NCBI RefSeq assembly: GCF_000379105.1
Contig: NZ_KB900609.1
Coordinates: 4,493,031 to 4,557,030, forward strand
DNA: 64,000 bases
Direction: 5' to 3'
From: Methylobacterium sp. WSM2598
GTDB taxonomy: Bacteria > Pseudomonadota > Alphaproteobacteria > Rhizobiales > Beijerinckiaceae
Shown: positions 1 through 8,919 of the stretch, piece after piece
Position numbering within the stretch: position 1 is the first letter of the stretch
How the letters are laid out: the number at the start of each line of letters is the position of its first letter
Position numbers and translations under genes: made by a program
The notes under the pieces: generated by a model
Databases searched by the model: none
The model's input: only the letters and a program-made list of their open reading frames with translations
Told to the model about the DNA's origin: nothing

Positions 1-817
1 CCTCACGGGCAAGAACTGCTCGCCCAACACGGTGCACTGGACCTACGACACCTGGGCGCTGGCCAATTCCACCGGGGGCGCCCTGACCAAGGCGGGCTTC
101 GACACCTGGTACTTCATCACGGTCGATTACTCGTTCGGCTACGCGCTGGAGCGCGACGCGAGCGAGGCGCTGACGGCCGCGGGCGGCCGCATCCTCGGCA
201 AGGTCCGCCACCCGGTCGGGACCGGCGACTTCTCGTCGTTCCTGGTCCAGGCGCAGGCCTCGGGGGCCAAGGTGGTGGCCTTCGGCAATGCCGGCGCCGA
301 CACGATCAACGGCGTCAAGCAGGCGGCGGAGTTCGGCCTGGTCCAGGGCGGGCAGAAGCTCGCCAGCATGCTGATCACCCTGAGCGACATCCACTCCCTC
401 GGGCTGAAGGCCGCGCAGGGGCTGGTGCTGACCGAGGCCTTCTACTGGGACCTGAACGAGGGCACGCGCGCCTTCGCCAAGCGCTTCGCGGCCCGCAGCG
501 GGGGCGTCTACCCGAACATGGTCCATGCCGGCGTGTACGGGGCCGTCACGCATTACCTGAAGGCCCGGGCCGCCGCGGGGCGCGACGACGGCCGGGCGGT
601 GGTGCAGGAGATGAAGCGCCTGGAGACCGACGACCCGCTCTTCGGGCACGGCGCGGTGCGCAGCGACGGCCGGGCCACGCACGACCTCTACCTGTTCGAG
701 GTCAAGGCTCCGGCGGAGAGCGGCGGGCCTTACGATTACTACAAGCTCCTGCGCAAGGTGCCGGCCGCCGAGGCGTTCCGGCCCCTCGAGGCGGGCGGCT
801 GCTCGCTCGTGAACTGA
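1..817 (+). CDS. ABC transporter substrate-binding protein, branched-chain amino acid type (5' truncated)
   Basis: This is the C-terminal part of a periplasmic ligand-binding protein of the Leu/Ile/Val (Peripla_BP_6) type. The reading frame is open from base 2, so the true start and signal peptide lie left of the window. Visible are the typical stretch TWYFITVDYSFGYALERDA in the first lobe, the inter-lobe strand VVAFGNAGADTINGVKQA, and a C-terminal lobe with AFAKRFAARSGGVYPNM. Such proteins deliver small carboxylates, amides or amino acids to an ABC importer. The neighbouring FAD oxidoreductase and GntR gene suggest a catabolic substrate, but the ligand cannot be told from sequence. The permease and ATPase genes are not in the window. 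Confidence 0.85.
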   Translation, partial: LTGKNCSPNTVHWTYDTWALANSTGGALTKAGFDTWYFITVDYSFGYALERDASEALTAAGGRILGKVRHPVGTGDFSSFLVQAQASGAKVVAFGNAGADTINGVKQAAEFGLVQGGQKLASMLITLSDIHSLGLKAAQGLVLTEAFYWDLNEGTRAFAKRFAARSGGVYPNMVHAGVYGAVTHYLKARAAAGRDDGRAVVQEMKRLETDDPLFGHGAVRSDGRATHDLYLFEVKAPAESGGPYDYYKLLRKVPAAEAFRPLEAGGCSLVN

Positions 818-916
818 TCCGGGCGGCCGAGGAAACGATGCGCGGCATCCCGGATCGGGATGCGGGACCGGCCCGCGCGGGGTCGCGGGCTTCGACGGAC
901 GAACCGGGAGTGGGAC

Positions 917-2257
917 GTGAGTGAGGGGATCGACGATCGCACCGGGTTCTCCCTGGAGACCGACGTGCTCGTGGTCGGCGGCGGGGCGGCGGGGGTCGCC
1001 GCGGCGGTCACCGCGGCCCGGCAGGGCGCCCGGGTCACGCTCCTGGAGCGCTACGGGTTCTGCGGCGGAGGGGCCGTCGCGGGTCTCTCCGGGACCATCT
1101 GCGGCATGTACGCGGCGACGGAGGACCGCGCCGCGCCGCCGCGCCAGGTGGTCCACGGCTTCCTCGACGAGTTCGTGGCGGCCCTGGAGGCGCGCGGCGG
1201 GCTCGCCGAGCCGGTGCGCTACGGCAAGACCTACACCCGCGTGCACGACCCGCTGGTCTGGCGCGAGGCGGCCGACGCGCTGCTGGCGGAGGCCGGCGTG
1301 CGGATCATCTACCACGCCGTCGTCACCGGCGCCCTGGTGGAGGGGGCCGAGCGCGTCGAGGGCGTCGTCGCCTTCACCAAGGAGGGCAGGGCCCGCATCC
1401 GCGCCAAGGTCACGGTCGACGCGAGCGGCGACGCCGACGTCGTGGCGATGGCCGGGCTGCCCTCGTTCGTCGGGCAGGACGGGCGCGTGCAGAATCCGAC
1501 CATGATCTTCCGGCTGATGGGCGTCGACACCGCCCGCTTCGTGAGCCGCTACGGGACCGACACGATCATGGGCGAGGAGGTCTCGGCCCTCATCCGCGAG
1601 AAGGCGGCCGGGAACGGCTACACGCTCCCGCGCGCGAAGATCTGGCTGTTCACGACCACGCGCCCGGGCGAACTCCTCTGCAACTGCACCCGCGTGATCG
1701 GGGCGGACGGGCGCGAACTGAACACGCTGTTCGCGCGCGACTTCACCGAGGCCGAGATCGAGGGGCGGCGCCAGGTGCGGGAATACGCCCGCTTCTTCCG
1801 CGACCACCTCGCGGGGTGCGAGGCGAGCTTCGTGAACGACACCGGCGTGCAGGTGGGCGTGCGCCAGACCAGGCAGGCCAGGGGCGTCGCGCTCCTGCGC
1901 AACGCCGACGTGGTGGCGGGCACCAAGTTCGCCGACGGGATCGCCCGCTCGCCCTGGCCGATCGAGCTGCATTCCGGGGCCAAGCCGCGGGTCGAGTGGC
2001 TCATCGACGACGTCTACGAGGTGCCCTACGGCTGCTTCGTGCCGGAGCGCGGCGAGGGGCTGCTGTTCGCCGGCCGCTGCCTGTCGGCGGAGCACGAGGC
2101 GGTCGCCTCCGCCCGGGTGACCGCCCAGTGCTTCAGCTACGGCCACGCGATCGGGCACGCGGCCGCCATCGCCGCGCTCGACCGGGTCGCGCCCCGCGCC
2201 ATCGCGGGGGCGGACCTGCGCGCGCGGCTGAACCGCGACGGGGCGCGGCTGGATTGA
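917..2257 (+). CDS. FAD-dependent oxidoreductase
   Basis: A flavoprotein of about 446 residues with an N-terminal Rossmann FAD motif VVGGGAAGVAAAVTAARQGA, followed by the ribose-binding acidic residue in LLERYGFCGGG. It resembles the FAD_oxidored (PF12831) group, whose members are often encoded in catabolic clusters and whose substrates are mostly unknown. The C-terminal part has the second FAD-contacting region around GLLFAGRCLSAEHEAVASAR. I chose the GTG at 917 because GGGAG lies about 8 bases upstream and the FAD motif follows after some 20 residues. A longer frame from 860 lacks such a signal. It lies 100 bp after the substrate-binding gene and just before the GntR gene, so it may be part of one operon. 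Confidence 0.8.
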   Translation: MSEGIDDRTGFSLETDVLVVGGGAAGVAAAVTAARQGARVTLLERYGFCGGGAVAGLSGTICGMYAATEDRAAPPRQVVHGFLDEFVAALEARGGLAEPVRYGKTYTRVHDPLVWREAADALLAEAGVRIIYHAVVTGALVEGAERVEGVVAFTKEGRARIRAKVTVDASGDADVVAMAGLPSFVGQDGRVQNPTMIFRLMGVDTARFVSRYGTDTIMGEEVSALIREKAAGNGYTLPRAKIWLFTTTRPGELLCNCTRVIGADGRELNTLFARDFTEAEIEGRRQVREYARFFRDHLAGCEASFVNDTGVQVGVRQTRQARGVALLRNADVVAGTKFADGIARSPWPIELHSGAKPRVEWLIDDVYEVPYGCFVPERGEGLLFAGRCLSAEHEAVASARVTAQCFSYGHAIGHAAAIAALDRVAPRAIAGADLRARLNRDGARLD

Positions 2258-2349
2258 GCGCCGCGCGCCACCCGGCCGCGCGACGATTGTCGCCCGGGGC
2301 GGATTCGGCCTACCAGGGAGGACCCGCCTCCCTGCCGCCCCGAGGTCCC

Positions 2350-3033
2350 TTGCCGCTCTCCCGCGACGCGCCCGCCGAATCCCCCGCCGGCAATGCCGCG
2401 CTGCGCCTCGGCGATCAGGCCTATGCCGCCCTGGAGGAGCTGATCGTCACGGCGGCGCTCCCGCCGGGCAGCCTGTGGTCGGAGGCGGCCCTGAGCGAGC
2501 GCACGGGCATCGGGCGCACCCCGGTGCGCGAGGCGCTGCAGCGGCTGGCGGCCGACCACCTGGTGGTGCTGCTGCGGCGGCACGGCATCAAGATCACCGA
2601 GGTGCAGGTCTCCGAGCAGCTCCTGGTGCTCGACGCCCGTCGCGAGCTCGAGCGGCTGGTCTCGGTCTGGGCCGCCCGGCGTTCCACCCGGGCCGAGCGG
2701 GAGGCGCACCTGGGCAGCGCGGTCGAACTCCGCGAGGCCGGCGCGAAGCGCGACCCGCTCCTCTACCTGCGGGTTCATTTCGCACTCAAGCGCTTCACCT
2801 GCGAATGCGCCCGCAACCCCTACGCGGCCCGCGCGCTGTCGCCGCTGCACGCGCTCTCGCGCCGCTTCTTCTACGTCCATCACGACCGGTTCGGGGACCT
2901 GATGGAGGTGGCGCGGGTCCACGCCGATCTCGCCGAAGCGATCGGCCGCGGCGACGAGGCGGCCGCCTCCGCGCGGTGCGACGCGATGACGGATTACGCG
3001 GTCGCCTTCACGCGCAAGATCATCCTCGAATAG
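2350..3033 (+). CDS. GntR family (FCD subgroup) transcriptional regulator
   Basis: An N-terminal winged helix is visible in GDQAYAALEELIVTAALPPG and SERTGIGRTPVREALQRLAA, the conserved GntR helix-turn-helix. It is followed by an all-helical effector domain of the FCD type (LDARRELERLVSVWAARR, then YLRVHFALKRFTCECARNPY with a metal-ligand-like pattern, and VHADLAEAIGRGDEAAA near the end). FCD regulators sense small organic acids and control adjacent catabolic genes. The start is uncertain: TTG at 2350 gives the usual short leader, and another in-frame TTG lies at 2287. The gene ends 13 bases before the next one and probably shares its transcript. Confidence 0.8.
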   Translation: MPLSRDAPAESPAGNAALRLGDQAYAALEELIVTAALPPGSLWSEAALSERTGIGRTPVREALQRLAADHLVVLLRRHGIKITEVQVSEQLLVLDARRELERLVSVWAARRSTRAEREAHLGSAVELREAGAKRDPLLYLRVHFALKRFTCECARNPYAARALSPLHALSRRFFYVHHDRFGDLMEVARVHADLAEAIGRGDEAAASARCDAMTDYAVAFTRKIILE

Positions 3034-3046
3034 CAGGACGCCGCCG

Positions 3047-3781
3047 ATGCCGAGCGACCCCGCCTCACCCCTCCCGCCCGGGCTCCTGGGGGAGGCCGCG
3101 CTGGCCCTGTGGGGCGGCATCGATCCCGCGCGCGAGGACGAGTTCAACGACTGGTACACGCACGAGCACCTGCCCGAGCGCGTCGCCATCCCGGGCTTCC
3201 TGCGGGCGCGCCGCTACGTCGAGGCCCTGCGCGACCCGCGGCTGGCGGGCTGGCGCTACTTCACGCTCTACGAGGTCGAGGCCGCCGGCACCCTGCGCTC
3301 CCCGGCCTATCTGCGGGCCCTCGAGACCCCGACGCCGCGCACGCTCGCCGCCCTGCCGCTGTTTCGCGGCATGGGCCGGATGGGCTGCGCGGTGACCCAC
3401 ACGGTCGCCCGCGGGACCGGGGGCGGCCTGTTCGTGGCGGAACTCGGCCCGCTGCCCGGGGAGGCGGAGCGCCTGCGCGCGTGGCTCGCGACGCGGGCGA
3501 GCCCCCGCATGATGGCGCTGTCCGGCGTGCTCGCGGTGCACCTGTGCGAGAGCGACGAGGCCGCGACGCGGGCGGGCCTCGGCGTCGCCTCCTACCGGGA
3601 GGTGCGAACCGGGACCGGGCGCTGGCTCTGGCTCGTCGAGGGCGCCTGGATCGATCCGGCCGCCGCGCTCGACGCGTGCCTGCGGGCGCTCGGCCCCGCG
3701 ACGGCGCAGGGCGCGGACGCGGCGATGTCGCTCGGGATGTTCCGGTTCCTCGGCGGGCTCGTGCCCGATCAGCTGGCGTGA
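3047..3781 (+). CDS. Dimeric alpha-beta-barrel (EthD/DUF4286-like) protein
   Basis: A 244-residue protein with the motif EDEFNDWYTHEHLPERVAIP near residue 28, seen in dimeric ferredoxin-fold alpha-beta-barrel proteins. The strand FLRARRYVEAL and the YFTLYEVEAAGTLRSPAY segment complete the first barrel. The second half (LFVAELGPLPGEAERLRAWL to WLWLVEGAWIDP) may be a degenerate second copy of the fold. Such proteins are often found beside degradation enzymes. No catalytic residue can be assigned. It follows the GntR gene by 13 bp, and a strong hairpin follows its stop codon. Confidence 0.6.
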   Translation: MPSDPASPLPPGLLGEAALALWGGIDPAREDEFNDWYTHEHLPERVAIPGFLRARRYVEALRDPRLAGWRYFTLYEVEAAGTLRSPAYLRALETPTPRTLAALPLFRGMGRMGCAVTHTVARGTGGGLFVAELGPLPGEAERLRAWLATRASPRMMALSGVLAVHLCESDEAATRAGLGVASYREVRTGTGRWLWLVEGAWIDPAAALDACLRALGPATAQGADAAMSLGMFRFLGGLVPDQLA

Positions 3782-3788
3782 CGGGGAC

Positions 3789-3827
3789 TGATCCGGGACC
3801 CGCGTGATCGACGCGGATCCCGGATCA
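3789..3827. terminator. Long hairpin after the 3' end of the first gene block
   Basis: TGATCCGGGACCCGCGT (3789-3805) pairs with ACGCGGATCCCGGATCA (3811-3827) with one G-T mismatch and a 5-base loop. There is no clear T-run. It begins 7 bases after a stop codon, between convergent genes, so it could end transcription from both sides. The same hairpin ends the repeat at 60898-61026, so it also belongs to an interspersed repeat family. Confidence 0.6.
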
Positions 3828-3917
3828 CGCGCCTGCGCGGCGCCTGAGCGCGGCGCCTGAGCGAAGCCGACATCCGCAGGCCGAAATCCGAGATGGCGAA
3901 GCAATCGGTCGGATGTC
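3828..3917. repeat. Interspersed repeat family A, rearranged copy
   Basis: The stretch contains GGCGCCTGAGCG twice (a variant of the family core GCTCAGGCGCC in the other orientation), then GAAGCC, GACATCCGCAGG and GAGATGGCGAAGC. These are the building blocks of the repeats at 14176, 27378, 43507 and 60898, in a different order and partly inverted. It fills the space between two convergent genes and codes for nothing recognisable. Confidence 0.55.
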
Positions 3918-4014
3918 GGATCAGGTGGCCTTCCGGCAGAACCGGGCCCGGGCGGCAGGCCTCCGCGCGAAGCGGGACCGCGTCGACCGCGCCCCCGTCG
4001 GCGGGCGGGCCCGC

Positions 4015-4854
4015 CTACGCCGCCGGGCGCAGGTGCAGGATGGCGCGGGCCTCGGCCGGGGTCGCCACCCGGCGCCCGCGCCGGCGCACGGCCTCGGCCG
4101 CCAGCCAGACCAGCTCGGCGTTGCTCGCCGCCAGCCGGTCCTTGGTCACCCGGATGTTGTCCTCAAGCCCCGTGCGCACCGCCTCCGCCCCCCGCGCCAG
4201 CGCCCAGTCCATCACCCGCGCCTGCTCGCGCCCGATCCCCGCCGCCGTCCAGGTCGCCTGGGGCAGGATCCGCCGCGTCTCGGAAAGCAGGATGTCGAGC
4301 AGGTGCTCGTCGGCCGGCATGGCGTTCTTCACCCCCAGCACGAACTGCACGTGGGGCGCCTCGTCCATCAGCCCCGCCTCGATCAGCCGCCTCGCCCCGT
4401 GCAGGTGCGAGAGGTCGAAGATCTCGATCTCGGGCCGGATGCCGTAGCGGCGCATCTGCCCGGCGAGCTCGGTGACGAGCGCGGCGGGGTTCTCGTACAC
4501 AATGCTCGGGAAGTTGACCGAGCCGGTGGAGAGCGAGGCCATGTCGGGGCGGTGGACCAGCGAGAGGCCGCGCGCGGCCGGGTCGCGGCCGCGCCCGCCG
4601 GTGGAGAACTGCACGATCATGCCCGGGCAGTGCTTGCGCACGCCCTCCTGGACGGCGGCGAACCGGTCCGGGTCGGAGGAGGGGCTCTCGTCGTCGTTGC
4701 GCACGTGGATGTGCACGAGGCTGGCACCGGCCTCGTAGGCCTCGTGGGTGGACTCGATCTGCTCGCAGACGCGGGTCGGGACGGCGGGGTTGTCCGCCTT
4801 GCGCGGCACCGAGCCGGTGATCGCGACCGCGATCACGACGGGTGGGAGACTCAT
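4015..4854 (-). CDS. Beta-keto acid cleavage enzyme (BKACE, DUF849)
   Basis: A 279-residue TIM-barrel protein of the 3-keto-5-aminohexanoate cleavage enzyme family. These enzymes use zinc to transfer the acetoacetate part of a beta-keto acid: beta-keto acid plus acetyl-CoA gives acetoacetate plus a new acyl-CoA. The zinc site is visible as LVHIHVRND (His48, His50) and as Glu231 in RTGLEDNIR. The start ATIAVAITG-like strand VVIAVAITGSVPRKADNP is typical. It is the last gene of the minus-strand ben-cat operon, 53 bp after the MFS transporter gene. Its neighbours make beta-ketoadipate, so cleavage of beta-ketoadipate to succinyl-CoA and acetoacetate is an attractive role. That is inference; family members differ in substrate. 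Confidence 0.85.
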   Translation of the reverse strand: MSLPPVVIAVAITGSVPRKADNPAVPTRVCEQIESTHEAYEAGASLVHIHVRNDDESPSSDPDRFAAVQEGVRKHCPGMIVQFSTGGRGRDPAARGLSLVHRPDMASLSTGSVNFPSIVYENPAALVTELAGQMRRYGIRPEIEIFDLSHLHGARRLIEAGLMDEAPHVQFVLGVKNAMPADEHLLDILLSETRRILPQATWTAAGIGREQARVMDWALARGAEAVRTGLEDNIRVTKDRLAASNAELVWLAAEAVRRRGRRVATPAEARAILHLRPAA

Positions 4855-4907
4855 GGGTCCAAGTCCTTTGCGAGGGATGCGCGACGACGGGGCGGCGGCG
4901 CCGGCCG

Positions 4908-6263
4908 TCAGGACCGCTGCACCGCCGGCGCGGCGGCCGCGAGGGGCAGGAGAGGGCGGACGAGCCGGCCCTTGAGCCCGATGCTCAGCGCCGCGATCAG
5001 GGCCGGCACCGCCACGAGGCCGAAGGTGGCCGGCAGGCCGAGCCCGAGGCCGAGGAGCGAGGCGCCGATCATCGAGCCCGCGACCGAGCCGACCCGGCCG
5101 ACCGCGTTCGCCCAGGACACGCCCGTCGCCCGGCTCGCGGTCGGGTAGTAGCTCGCCGCGAGCGCGTTGATGCCGATCTGCGAGCCCGCGACGCAGAAGC
5201 CCGCGCCGAACACCGCGACGGCGAGCAGCGCGACCGAGCCGGTGGCGCTGCCGATCAGGGCCACGAACCCCGCCGCGCAGAGATAGGACAGGCCGAGCAC
5301 CGCGTGCGGGTTGGCCCGGTCCATCAGCGCCCCGAGCACGAGGCCGCCGACCGTGCCGCCGGTCGCCAGCATCACGGTGATCAGGGACGCCTCCTTGAGC
5401 GAGAGGCCCGCGCTGCTGATGATCGTCGGCAGCCAGCTCGACAGGAGGTAGAAGATCAGCAGGCTCATGAAGAAGGTCAGCCACAGGCAGAGCGTGCCGG
5501 CGACGAGGCCGGGCTGGAACAACTGGCCGATCGGCGAACCCTTCGCGGCCGCGATGCCCGTGAAGCGGGCGCCGGACAGGTCCTCGCCCGGCGCGATGCG
5601 CCGCAGCAGCGCGGCCACCCGGTCCGCCGGAGCCTGCCTGAGGACGAGGAAGCGCACCGATTCGGGCAGGCCGAGTGCCAGCAGCGGGGTCAGGGCGAGC
5701 GGCAGGATTCCGCCGAGCACCAGGACTGAGGTCCAGCCGTGATCGGCGATCAGGTGCGCGGCCGCGAAGCCGCCCAGCGCCGAGCCGACCGTGAAGCCGC
5801 AGAACATCGCCATGGTCAGGAACGAGCGGCGCTGCTCCGGGCAATACTCGGAGGTGAGCGTGATCGCGTTCGGCATCGCGCCCCCGAGCCCGAGCCCGGT
5901 GACGAAGCGCAGCACCGTCAGCATCTCGATCGAGGTCGACCAGGCCGAGGCGAGGCTGGCGAGCCCGAAGAACGCCGTGGTGGCGACCAGCATCGCCTTG
6001 CGGCCGATCCGGTCGGCGAGCGGGCCGAACAGGAAGGCGCCGACCATCAGGCCGAACAGCCCGGCCCCGAACAGCGGCGCGAGCTGCGCCTGGCCGAGCT
6101 GCCACTGCGCGCGCAAGGCCGGGGCGATGTAGCCGATCGCGGCGGTGTCGAAGCCGTCGATGGCGACCACGAGGAAGCACAGGAGCACGATCCGGACCTG
6201 GAAGCCGGAAACGCCGTGGCGGTTGATGACGTCCTGGACGTCGATGCTGCGTGTCGCGGACAT
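4908..6263 (-). CDS. MFS transporter, aromatic acid:H+ symporter type
   Basis: About 451 residues with twelve hydrophobic segments. It shows the aromatic acid symporter hallmarks: FLVVAIDGFDTAAIGYIAPA in the first helix (the DGxD motif, needed for aromatic acid transport in PcaK/BenK), GPLADRIGRKAM in the 2-3 loop, and PESVRFLV after helix 6. The large cytoplasmic loop between helices 6 and 7 is present. The position after catC in the ben-cat operon makes benzoate or muconate/catechol-related acids the likely substrates. The start at 6263 gives the usual short polar N-terminus (MSATRSIDVQDVINRHGVSG). Confidence 0.88.
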   Translation of the reverse strand: MSATRSIDVQDVINRHGVSGFQVRIVLLCFLVVAIDGFDTAAIGYIAPALRAQWQLGQAQLAPLFGAGLFGLMVGAFLFGPLADRIGRKAMLVATTAFFGLASLASAWSTSIEMLTVLRFVTGLGLGGAMPNAITLTSEYCPEQRRSFLTMAMFCGFTVGSALGGFAAAHLIADHGWTSVLVLGGILPLALTPLLALGLPESVRFLVLRQAPADRVAALLRRIAPGEDLSGARFTGIAAAKGSPIGQLFQPGLVAGTLCLWLTFFMSLLIFYLLSSWLPTIISSAGLSLKEASLITVMLATGGTVGGLVLGALMDRANPHAVLGLSYLCAAGFVALIGSATGSVALLAVAVFGAGFCVAGSQIGINALAASYYPTASRATGVSWANAVGRVGSVAGSMIGASLLGLGLGLPATFGLVAVPALIAALSIGLKGRLVRPLLPLAAAAPAVQRS

Positions 6264-6337
6264 GATCGTTGTCCCTTCTGGAGGAGGCGGTCTCGGTCGC
6301 GCGCCGGCCCGATCGGGGGCCCGGGGGTGCGACGGGC

Positions 6338-6616
6338 TCAGGCGATCGCCGAGGGATGGCGCGCGAGCGGCGTCACCCGCATGGTCATGAACGGGAAGAG
6401 CGGCAGGCCGGACAGGATGTCGTGCAGCTCGTCGTGGCTCGCGACGTCGAAGATGCTGACGTTCGCGTAGCGTCCGGCCACGCGCCACAGGTGAACCCAC
6501 TTCCCCTGCCGCTGCAGGTCCTGGGCGCGGGCCTTCTCGTCGGACTTCAGCGCGGCGACGAGGGCGGGATCGAGGCCGTGCGGGATCGCGACGTCCATCT
6601 CGACGCAGTACAGCAT
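6338..6616 (-). CDS. catC: Muconolactone delta-isomerase
   Basis: A 92-residue protein, normal length for the family. It converts muconolactone to beta-ketoadipate enol-lactone in the catechol branch of the beta-ketoadipate pathway. Typical features are the start MLYCVEMDVAIPHGLDP, the central GKWVHLWRVAGRYANVSIFD and the end PLFPFMTMRVTPLARHP. It begins 4 bp after the catB stop, so it is almost certainly co-transcribed. Confidence 0.95.
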   Translation of the reverse strand: MLYCVEMDVAIPHGLDPALVAALKSDEKARAQDLQRQGKWVHLWRVAGRYANVSIFDVASHDELHDILSGLPLFPFMTMRVTPLARHPSAIA

Positions 6617-6620
6617 GGGA

Positions 6621-7790
6621 TCAGCTCCGGGCGTAGTGGCGCAGCTTGTCGGGATCGAGGGCGACGCCGAGGCCGGGGCCGTCCGGCAGATGCACCGCGA
6701 AATCGTGGAAGCGCAGGGGTTCGGTGACGAGGTCGTCGGTGAGGATCTGCGGGCCGAAATGCTCGCAGCCCCAGGCCAGGTCGCGCAGGCCCGCGAAGGC
6801 CTGGAGATGGGCGGCGGCGCCGATCGAGCTCTCCAGCAGGCAGCCGCCGTAGAGCGCGATCCCGGCGGCCTCCGCCACCGCCGCGACCTTGCGCAGGCCC
6901 ACGAGCCCGCCGTGCTTCACGAGCTTCAGCGAGACCGCGTCGGCGGCGGCGGCCTGCGCCACCGCCAGCATGTCGTGGGAGGTGAAGACGCACTCGTCCG
7001 CGAGGAGCGGCGGGACATCGTCGCGCGCCCGCAGCCGGCCCATCCCGGCGACGTTCCAGGCCGGCAGCGGCTGCTCCACGAGGGCGATGCCGAGATCGGC
7101 GAGCCGCGGCAGGACGCGCCGGGCGGTGGTCTCGTCCCAGGCCTGGTTGGCGTCGACGATGAGCGTGGCGCGGTCGGCGAGCGCCCGGGCCAGCCGCGCC
7201 AGCCGCGCGAGGTCGGCCTCCGGCGCCTGGGCGCCGATCTTGACCTTGAAGGTGCGGTGCAGGCGCGCGTCGAGCTTGGCTTCGGCCTCCGCGATCTCCT
7301 GGTCGGGGTCGCCGGAGGCGAGCGTCCACAGCACCGGCAGGCTCGCCCGGACCGCGCCGCCGAGCAGCGCCGCGACCGGCAGGCCCAGCGTTCGGCCGAC
7401 CGCGTCGAACAGGGCGGTCTCGATCGCCGCCTTGGCGGCGTTGTTGCGCTTGGCCGCCGCGTCGAGGCGCTCGCCCGCCGCCACGAAGCGGTCGGCCGGA
7501 TGCCCGAGCAGGGACGGGGCGAGGTAGCGATCGATGGTGGCCTTGATGCCCTCGACGCTCTCCTCGCTCCAGCGCGGCCCGCCGAGCGTCGCCGCCTCGC
7601 CGATGCCCTCGACGCCGTTGGCGAGCCGCAGCTGCACGACGACGTAGCTCTGCGCCGTGACGGAGGTCTGGGAAAGCTTGTGCTTGCGCACGGTGGGGAC
7701 GTCCACGACGGTGGAGCGGATCTCCGCGACCGCGAGGTCGCGGGCGGGCGCCGGACTCGCGGCGTCGTGGATCTGGGTCTTCGCGAGCAT
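6621..7790 (-). CDS. catB: Muconate cycloisomerase
   Basis: A 389-residue enolase-superfamily enzyme that lactonises cis,cis-muconate to muconolactone. The catalytic residues are visible: the KVK motif in TFKVKIG (Lys182, Lys184), metal ligands Asp213 (IVDANQAW), Glu239 (ALVEQP) and Asp265 (LLADEC), and Lys292 in SLKLVKHGG. The N-terminal capping domain spans about residues 20-145. It lies between catA and catC. A 16-bp tandem repeat sits in the 143-bp gap before its start. Confidence 0.95.
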   Translation of the reverse strand: MLAKTQIHDAASPAPARDLAVAEIRSTVVDVPTVRKHKLSQTSVTAQSYVVVQLRLANGVEGIGEAATLGGPRWSEESVEGIKATIDRYLAPSLLGHPADRFVAAGERLDAAAKRNNAAKAAIETALFDAVGRTLGLPVAALLGGAVRASLPVLWTLASGDPDQEIAEAEAKLDARLHRTFKVKIGAQAPEADLARLARLARALADRATLIVDANQAWDETTARRVLPRLADLGIALVEQPLPAWNVAGMGRLRARDDVPPLLADECVFTSHDMLAVAQAAAADAVSLKLVKHGGLVGLRKVAAVAEAAGIALYGGCLLESSIGAAAHLQAFAGLRDLAWGCEHFGPQILTDDLVTEPLRFHDFAVHLPDGPGLGVALDPDKLRHYARS

Positions 7791-7815
7791 GACGGAGCCT
7801 TCGGAAGCAGGGCGC

Positions 7816-7879
7816 GGGACTTGGTGCCGGCGGGACTTGGTGCCGGCGGGACTTGGTGCCGGCGGGGCTTGGTGCCCGC
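7816..7879. repeat. Tandem repeat, 16-bp unit, four copies, between catA and catB
   Basis: The unit GGGACTTGGTGCCGGC occurs three times exactly (7816-7863) and a fourth time with a few changes (7864-7879). It lies in the otherwise empty 143-bp gap of the operon. Each unit carries GTGCCGGC, so the transcript could form variable structures. It is a candidate length-variable locus. Confidence 0.85.
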
Positions 7880-7933
7880 CGGTTCGCACGGGAGGGGGGT
7901 CGGGCCTCTCGGGCGGGAGAGGCCCGGGAGGCG

Positions 7934-8875
7934 TCAGGCGGCCTCGGCGCGGGGGCGCGCCACGACCGGGTCGGGCGCGTGCGCGACCTCGGGGTTGAGC
8001 GCGAAATCGAAGCGGATCCGCGAGAAGGGGGCGGTCATCCCCGAAGCGGCGAGCGCCGCCGGATCGGTGACCGGCGCGACCTCGACCACCAGCCCGTCGC
8101 GCGTGCCGAAGGCGAAGTCGTCGTGGACGTAGGGGTCGTCCGCGAGGTTGATCTGCGTCGTGAGCTGCCGGTGCCCGGGCCCCGAGACGAAGAAGTGGAT
8201 GTGGGCCGGGCGCCGGCCGTGCCGGCCGAGCTGGTCGAGGAGCTTCTGGGTCTGGCCCTGAGGCGGGCAGCCGTAGCCCCTCGGCAGGATGCTGCGGAAG
8301 CGGTAGCAACCGTTCCCGTCCGTCTCGATGCGGCGGCGCAGGTTCCAGGGGCTCTGGCTCGTGTCGAAGACCGAGTAGTTGCCGAGCGTGTTGGCGTGCC
8401 AGACATCCACCACCGCCCCCGGCAGGGGCGCGCCGTCCCGGCCCGTGACCCGGCCCTCGACGATCAGCACCTCGCCGTCCTCCGGGTCGTCGTCGAGCCG
8501 CGCCTCGCCCTTGGCGAGCGGCGCGCCCGCGACGTAGAGCGGTCCCTCGATGGTGCGCGGCGTGCCGCCCGCGATCCCGGCCGCGCGCTCCTTGGCGTCG
8601 ACGCACAGGTCGATGAAGTGCTCGATGCCGAGGCCGGGCATGAGCAGCCCGAACTCGTTCTTCCGGCCGGTCTCGGTCAGGTAGCTCATCGCGGTCCAGA
8701 ACTCGCTCGGGGTGACGTCGAGGTCCTCGATGATCCGGCACGCATCCGCGACGACGCGGCGCACGATCCGCTTGAGGCGCGGGTTGCCGGCGGCGGTGTC
8801 GAGGCCCGCGACCTTGTCGAACAGGGCTTGCGCCTCGGGGGAATCGGTGATCGTGGACTCGGTGATCGTGGACAT
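7934..8875 (-). CDS. catA: Catechol 1,2-dioxygenase
   Basis: A 313-residue intradiol ring-cleavage dioxygenase that converts catechol to cis,cis-muconate with non-haem Fe(III). All four iron ligands are visible: Tyr167 (TLGNYSVFD), Tyr201 (PRGYGCPPQG), His225 and His227 (RRPAHIHFF). The N-terminal helical linker domain (residues 1-105) characteristic of catechol, rather than protocatechuate, dioxygenases is present. The start at 8875 is the ATG of MSTITEST. It lies between benD and catB in the operon. Confidence 0.95.
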   Translation of the reverse strand: MSTITESTITDSPEAQALFDKVAGLDTAAGNPRLKRIVRRVVADACRIIEDLDVTPSEFWTAMSYLTETGRKNEFGLLMPGLGIEHFIDLCVDAKERAAGIAGGTPRTIEGPLYVAGAPLAKGEARLDDDPEDGEVLIVEGRVTGRDGAPLPGAVVDVWHANTLGNYSVFDTSQSPWNLRRRIETDGNGCYRFRSILPRGYGCPPQGQTQKLLDQLGRHGRRPAHIHFFVSGPGHRQLTTQINLADDPYVHDDFAFGTRDGLVVEVAPVTDPAALAASGMTAPFSRIRFDFALNPEVAHAPDPVVARPRAEAA

Positions 8876-8919
8876 GGGGCGTCTCCTCTCTTGAGGGTTG
8901 GTCTTCTCGGGGGGTCGGT

